8,570 nucleotides of DNA from Deltaproteobacteria bacterium (lineage in GTDB: Bacteria; Myxococcota_A; UBA9042; DTJE01): positions 1 to 8,570 of the forward strand of contig JADHTP010000125.1 of the NCBI GenBank assembly GCA_016784945.1, written 5' to 3'. A program made the translations under genes and the position numbers. Shown one piece after another: positions 4,986 to 8,570 of this stretch. Every line of letters starts with the position of its first letter. The stretch's first letter is position 1. The notes below the pieces were generated by a model. The model made no database searches, was not told the origin of the DNA, and saw nothing but the letters and a program-made list of their open reading frames with translations.

Positions 4986-7900
4986 TTATTGCGCCTCTTT
5001 CCCGGCCTCCTCGGGCTCCGGTTCGGGCGCGGGCTCCGGTTCGGGCGCGGGCTCCGGAGCGGCCGCTTCCTCCGCCATGGCCTCGATGATCATCTCCAGA
5101 CCTTCGATGCGGGTCAGGGCCTGTTTCCTCTTCGGATGGACCTGCGCCATGTTGACGAACTGCCGGCATTCACCCAGGGCCCTGTCATAGTCGCTCAGTG
5201 TCTCCTGGTACAGCAGACACATGTTGTAGTACACCTCCGCGTTACCCGGGTCCCGGGTGGCGATGCCCTGCAGGATCCTGAGCGCCTCGTCCCCGTTGCC
5301 CTGCCCCCGCAGTGCCACGGCCAGTCCCATCTTGGCCGCCGTGCTGGCCGGTTCCAGCTCCACGGCCTTGCGGTACTGGGGCACCGCCGTCGCATAGTCC
5401 TTGTAGGACACCGTCACGGCGCCAAGGTCCATGCGGGCGTCGAACAGCCCGGGGTCGTCGTTGACGGCCTTTTCGAACAGTTTTACCGCGTTGCGAACCT
5501 CACCCCGCTTGATGAAGATCAGGCCAAGGAGATTCTGGATGGGCGCGTCGTTCTTGTCCAGGCCCAGTGCGTTCCGGCCCACCAGCATGCCCACGTCAAG
5601 CAGGTTCATTTCGTAATAGGTCGCCGCCAGGTTCAGATAGGCGTCCATGCTGTCGGGGTCGGAAACCAGGGCCTGCCGGGCCAGGTTCACCGCCTCGGTG
5701 TAGTTCCGGGCCTTGATGGCCTTGGCCGCCTCGAAGTTGTTGGCGCCGGAGTTGGCAGGGTCGATCCGCAGCGCCTTTTCGAACTGCGTCGCGGCCTGTC
5801 CGGGCTTCCCTTCGGCCAGAGCGATGACCCCGAGACGGGCCACGGCGTCGGACAGACCGGCGTCAACCGAGAGAGCCTTGTCATACCACTTCCGTGCCCC
5901 GGCCAGGTCGCCTTCCACTTCCAGCACGGCACCCATGTTGTAGGCCGCGGCCCCGGTGTTCTCACTCTGGGCGGCGTTCTTCACGCGGCTCTTCACACCG
6001 GCGTCGGTCCACTTGGGCGCGTCCTCCCCCTCCTTCACAGGGAGCAAACGGGGCTTGCCCTTGTTCAGCGTGTAGAAACCGGGGGCCGGCCGGATGTCCG
6101 GCAGGGTCTTGAAACCCGGATCCAGCTTCATGAGGGCCACTTCCGCCTGTTCGGAGAAGGTGTTGTACCACTTCAACTGCTGCGCCATGGTCACGCAGCG
6201 CTTGAACTCGGTCTTCGCCTTTTCCCAGATGGGCTGAGCCTTCTGACCCAGGCCTTCCTGGAACATGGCCTTCTGCTCGGGATTGAGCTTCCGGGGGATG
6301 GGGGCGTTTTCGATGGATTCGGCCAGATCCTGGAACCCGAAGCCCTTGCGTGACAGTGCCGCTATGGTCCAGTGGGGCTCACCGAAGGCCTCCACGCTCT
6401 GGAACACGTCCATGGCCGACTTGATCAGTTCCAGCTTCTTCGAGATGGCCTTGGTCAGCACCTTTTCCGGCAGTTTCAGCTTGACGGCGCGGACCTGGGC
6501 CAGGACGGCCTCGCCCTGCATGAACCGGGCTTCGGCCACGGCGGAAAAACCGGGAGAAGTAAGTTTGCCTCGCTCCTCTTCCGTCAGTTCGTCGTAGGCA
6601 TCGACGGTCTCGGCATACCAGGCCAACGTATTCCTGCGGTCCTTCCTCGCCTTGTACATGTGGGCGACCTTGAGGTGCGCCTTGAGGTACAGGTCAAGGC
6701 CGGCGCCTTTTCCGAACTTCTTGATGAATCCCTGGAAATACTTCAGTGCGTCCCGGTACTTGCCCTGCTTCTCGCGGGCCACGCCGATCTCGAAGGACAC
6801 GCTGGCGGTATGCTCGGAGTCCTTGAACAGTTTCAGGTACTTCGACAGGTTCTTGATGGCCGCGTTGTATTCGCCCAGGCCGCTCCGAAACACGGTGGCG
6901 TAGCGCAGGGCCTCTTCGGTCAGTTCATGCTTGGGCAACATCTTTACAAAGATTTCATAGAAGCGGGCGGCCTCCGAATACACGGCGAGGCGCCGGTAGA
7001 TCTCACCCACGTTGTACAGGGCCCGCGGGGCCAGTGGGGACTTGGGCATGTCGTTGAAGAGCTGTGTGTTGGCCTCCAGGGACCTCTCCACCAGGCGCGC
7101 CTTGAAGAAGTTGTTGGCCGCGTTGATCAGGGAGCGGTCCTTCAGGGGCGTGTCGGGGAAGGCCATCACGTACTGCAGGAAGCACTCGCCCGCGGTGCGG
7201 TGCTTTTTCTGCTGCTCGAATTCGTAGCACTTGTTGAAGTCCGCCTGCTCACGGATCCGGGTCACTATGATCGGCACGTCCCCCTGCATCAACTTGGGGC
7301 TTCGAGCAATGCTTTCGGCTGCGGCATTGAGGCCATTGATGTCACGGAGCAGGTGCAGGGACGACAGCAGGAGGCGGGCTGCATCGGGGGCGTTTTCGTG
7401 GTCGGGGTGTCCGTCGATGATGCCGCGGAACTTGGCGATGGCATCCCGGAAATGGTTGTATTCGTACAGCACCATGGCCGCCAGGAACCGGGCCAGGACA
7501 ACGTCCGCCCCGTCCGGCTTGGCCATGCGGAGGTAGCGATCGCACGCCGCCACCAGCTTCTGTTCAAACACGGGAAGCTCTTTCTTTTCCAGGTCCGCCG
7601 TGTCCTCGGACTTGACCTTCCGGTCTTCCATCTCCCGGCTGTGCATCTGGTAGTAGTTGCTCACCGACAGCCGGGCGGCTTCGAGCGCATGCTCGCCGTC
7701 GGGCCGCATTTCCACCACATGGTTGTACTGGACCGCCGCCTCGGCGTGCTTCTCCAGGTCCACCAGCAAGGTGGCGTAGTTGAGTGTGATGGCGTAGCGC
7801 TCCACCGCGTCCGGGAAGAGGCGGAGGTAATCGGAGTACAGCAGCCGGGTGAACTCCTGGGTCCTCCGTTCCTTGGTGACGTCCACTTCTTTGTGATAGT

Positions 7901-8570
7901 TGGTGGCGATGACGCGGATCATCTGTTCGGCGCTGGCCAGTTCGGGCTTGATGAACTTCGGTGGCGCCGAATCCTTGAACTTGTCCAGCAGCCCGATGAG
8001 CCGACGGGCCTCCTCCACCACGCGGGCGGCGATTCCCAGGCGGTAGGCGTTGGTCAGGATGCCCCGCTGGAACTCCACGATCCGGTAGGCGTTTTCCTTG
8101 GACGCAAAGTCGACGATGATCTTCTTGTAGAGCCGCGTGGACTTCACGTATTCGCCCTGTGAGGCGTAACCCTCGGCCAGGCGGATGGCCAGGTCCATGT
8201 AGCCGTCGGGCGTGATCTTCTTGAACACCTTGATGGCGTTTTCGGGATTGCCCACCTGGGAATAGACCATCACGAGGTCGCGCTGGGCCTCCCTCAGGAG
8301 CTGGTTGCCATAACCCACGGCCTTGGCCGCATCACTGCGCGCGTAGTCGATGACCCGCAGGAACTGGCTCATGGCCGGTTCGAACTGGCCCATGTTGTAC
8401 AGGCACCAGCCTTTCTTGTAGATGGCCAGCCCGTAGGCCGCCGACATGGGGAAGTTCTCCACCTCGGTGTAGATGGTGGATGCGTCGTCCATGCGGCCCG
8501 AGTTGAAATAGAACTCGCCGATATTGAGGAGGGCGTCGGGGGCGTACTGGCTGGTGGGCGCCTCCCGGAT
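4986..8570 (-). CDS. Very long TPR-repeat protein (GltD-like), 5' end outside the window
   Basis: At least 1194 residues are coded in the window. The frame is open through the right edge, and codons 8570-8493 upstream of the first ATG at 8492 continue the same TPR pattern (Y-A-P-D-A-L-L-N-I-G-E-F-Y-F-N-S-G), so the true start lies beyond it. In-window residues 1 to about 690 are divergent TPR/Sel1-like helical repeats (for example A-Y-G-L-A-I-Y-K-K-G-W-C-L-Y-N-M-G). Residues about 700-850 are a less repetitive central part. About 870-1150 are classical TPRs with the D-P/A-x-A pattern. The C-terminus (about 1160-1194) is an acidic Pro-Glu-Ala tail. No membrane helix is visible in the covered part; a signal peptide would be outside the window. 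TPR arrays act as protein-binding scaffolds. Size and position beside the FHA and small secreted genes suggest the long TPR component of a Glt/Nfs-type complex (GltD/AgnA), probably periplasmic. That assignment is inference; the TPR call is firm. Confidence 0.88.
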   Translation of the reverse strand: MREAPTSQYAPDALLNIGEFYFNSGRMDDASTIYTEVENFPMSAAYGLAIYKKGWCLYNMGQFEPAMSQFLRVIDYARSDAAKAVGYGNQLLREAQRDLVMVYSQVGNPENAIKVFKKITPDGYMDLAIRLAEGYASQGEYVKSTRLYKKIIVDFASKENAYRIVEFQRGILTNAYRLGIAARVVEEARRLIGLLDKFKDSAPPKFIKPELASAEQMIRVIATNYHKEVDVTKERRTQEFTRLLYSDYLRLFPDAVERYAITLNYATLLVDLEKHAEAAVQYNHVVEMRPDGEHALEAARLSVSNYYQMHSREMEDRKVKSEDTADLEKKELPVFEQKLVAACDRYLRMAKPDGADVVLARFLAAMVLYEYNHFRDAIAKFRGIIDGHPDHENAPDAARLLLSSLHLLRDINGLNAAAESIARSPKLMQGDVPIIVTRIREQADFNKCYEFEQQKKHRTAGECFLQYVMAFPDTPLKDRSLINAANNFFKARLVERSLEANTQLFNDMPKSPLAPRALYNVGEIYRRLAVYSEAARFYEIFVKMLPKHELTEEALRYATVFRSGLGEYNAAIKNLSKYLKLFKDSEHTASVSFEIGVAREKQGKYRDALKYFQGFIKKFGKGAGLDLYLKAHLKVAHMYKARKDRRNTLAWYAETVDAYDELTEEERGKLTSPGFSAVAEARFMQGEAVLAQVRAVKLKLPEKVLTKAISKKLELIKSAMDVFQSVEAFGEPHWTIAALSRKGFGFQDLAESIENAPIPRKLNPEQKAMFQEGLGQKAQPIWEKAKTEFKRCVTMAQQLKWYNTFSEQAEVALMKLDPGFKTLPDIRPAPGFYTLNKGKPRLLPVKEGEDAPKWTDAGVKSRVKNAAQSENTGAAAYNMGAVLEVEGDLAGARKWYDKALSVDAGLSDAVARLGVIALAEGKPGQAATQFEKALRIDPANSGANNFEAAKAIKARNYTEAVNLARQALVSDPDSMDAYLNLAATYYEMNLLDVGMLVGRNALGLDKNDAPIQNLLGLIFIKRGEVRNAVKLFEKAVNDDPGLFDARMDLGAVTVSYKDYATAVPQYRKAVELEPASTAAKMGLAVALRGQGNGDEALRILQGIATRDPGNAEVYYNMCLLYQETLSDYDRALGECRQFVNMAQVHPKRKQALTRIEGLEMIIEAMAEEAAAPEPAPEPEPAPEPEPEEAGKEAQ
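5013..5057 (-). repeat. 18-bp tandem repeat coding the Pro-Glu-Ala tail
   Basis: The 18-bp unit at 5013-5030 is repeated exactly at 5031-5048, with a third half copy to 5057. It encodes alternating Pro-Glu and Pro-Ala residues near the C-terminus of the long TPR protein. Exact DNA repetition, not just amino-acid repetition, suggests recent slippage and possible length variation between strains. The unit is a multiple of three, so copy changes keep the frame. Confidence 0.8.

Noticed and set aside
4977..6353. Second antisense open frame (458 codons) under the long TPR gene
   Set aside because: Same reason: low-complexity translation, no ribosome binding site, fully opposite to a conserved TPR frame.
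6372..8162. Long antisense open frame (596 codons) inside the long TPR gene
   Set aside because: It is the complement of a well-supported TPR coding frame. The translation is rich in His, Gly, Arg and Val with no domain, and such frames are common in high-GC genes.

Overview
The window is high-GC, densely coded bacterial DNA. It most likely comes from a Myxococcota-type or related deltaproteobacterial lineage. That placement rests on gene content, not on a marker gene: a very long tetratricopeptide (TPR) protein, a small exported protein, an FHA-transmembrane protein ending in the AgmX/PglI-type C-terminal domain, and a TPR lipoprotein lie next to each other on one strand. This set resembles the core of the Glt (gliding) and Nfs (spore coat) envelope machineries of Myxococcus.

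Layout from left to right. Positions 1-515 (minus) hold the N-terminal part of a lipoprotein that looks related to glycoside hydrolase family 39; it runs off the left edge. A divergent intergenic region of about 140 bp follows, with a plausible promoter and an array of 7-bp repeats. Positions 654-1916 (plus) encode a complete dihydroorotase, PyrC. A second array of the same 7-bp repeat, in inverted orientation, fills the short gap to the convergent neighbour. The rest of the window (1979-8570) is one minus-strand cluster. Read in the direction of transcription it contains the long TPR protein (5' end outside the window), a 97-bp gap with a good sigma-70-type promoter, the small secreted protein, the FHA/TM/TonB-like protein, and the TPR lipoprotein, whose start overlaps the preceding stop codon.

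How the cluster may work (inference). The FHA protein has the layout of an inner-membrane transducer: a cytoplasmic FHA head, one transmembrane helix, then a charged coiled coil, a Gly-rich linker and a TonB-like tail in the periplasm. Its transmembrane helix carries an S-x3-H pattern like that of TonB and TolA, so it may couple to a TolQR/AglRQS-type proton-driven motor encoded elsewhere. The TPR lipoprotein, the small periplasmic protein and the long TPR protein would be the periplasmic and outer-membrane partners. Nothing shows whether this set serves gliding, surface polysaccharide handling or another envelope process. PyrC and the GH39-like lipoprotein appear unrelated to the cluster.

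The two features least explained by known families are the inverted heptad arrays bracketing pyrC and the exact role of the envelope module. No tRNA, rRNA, CRISPR array, transposase or integrase was seen.
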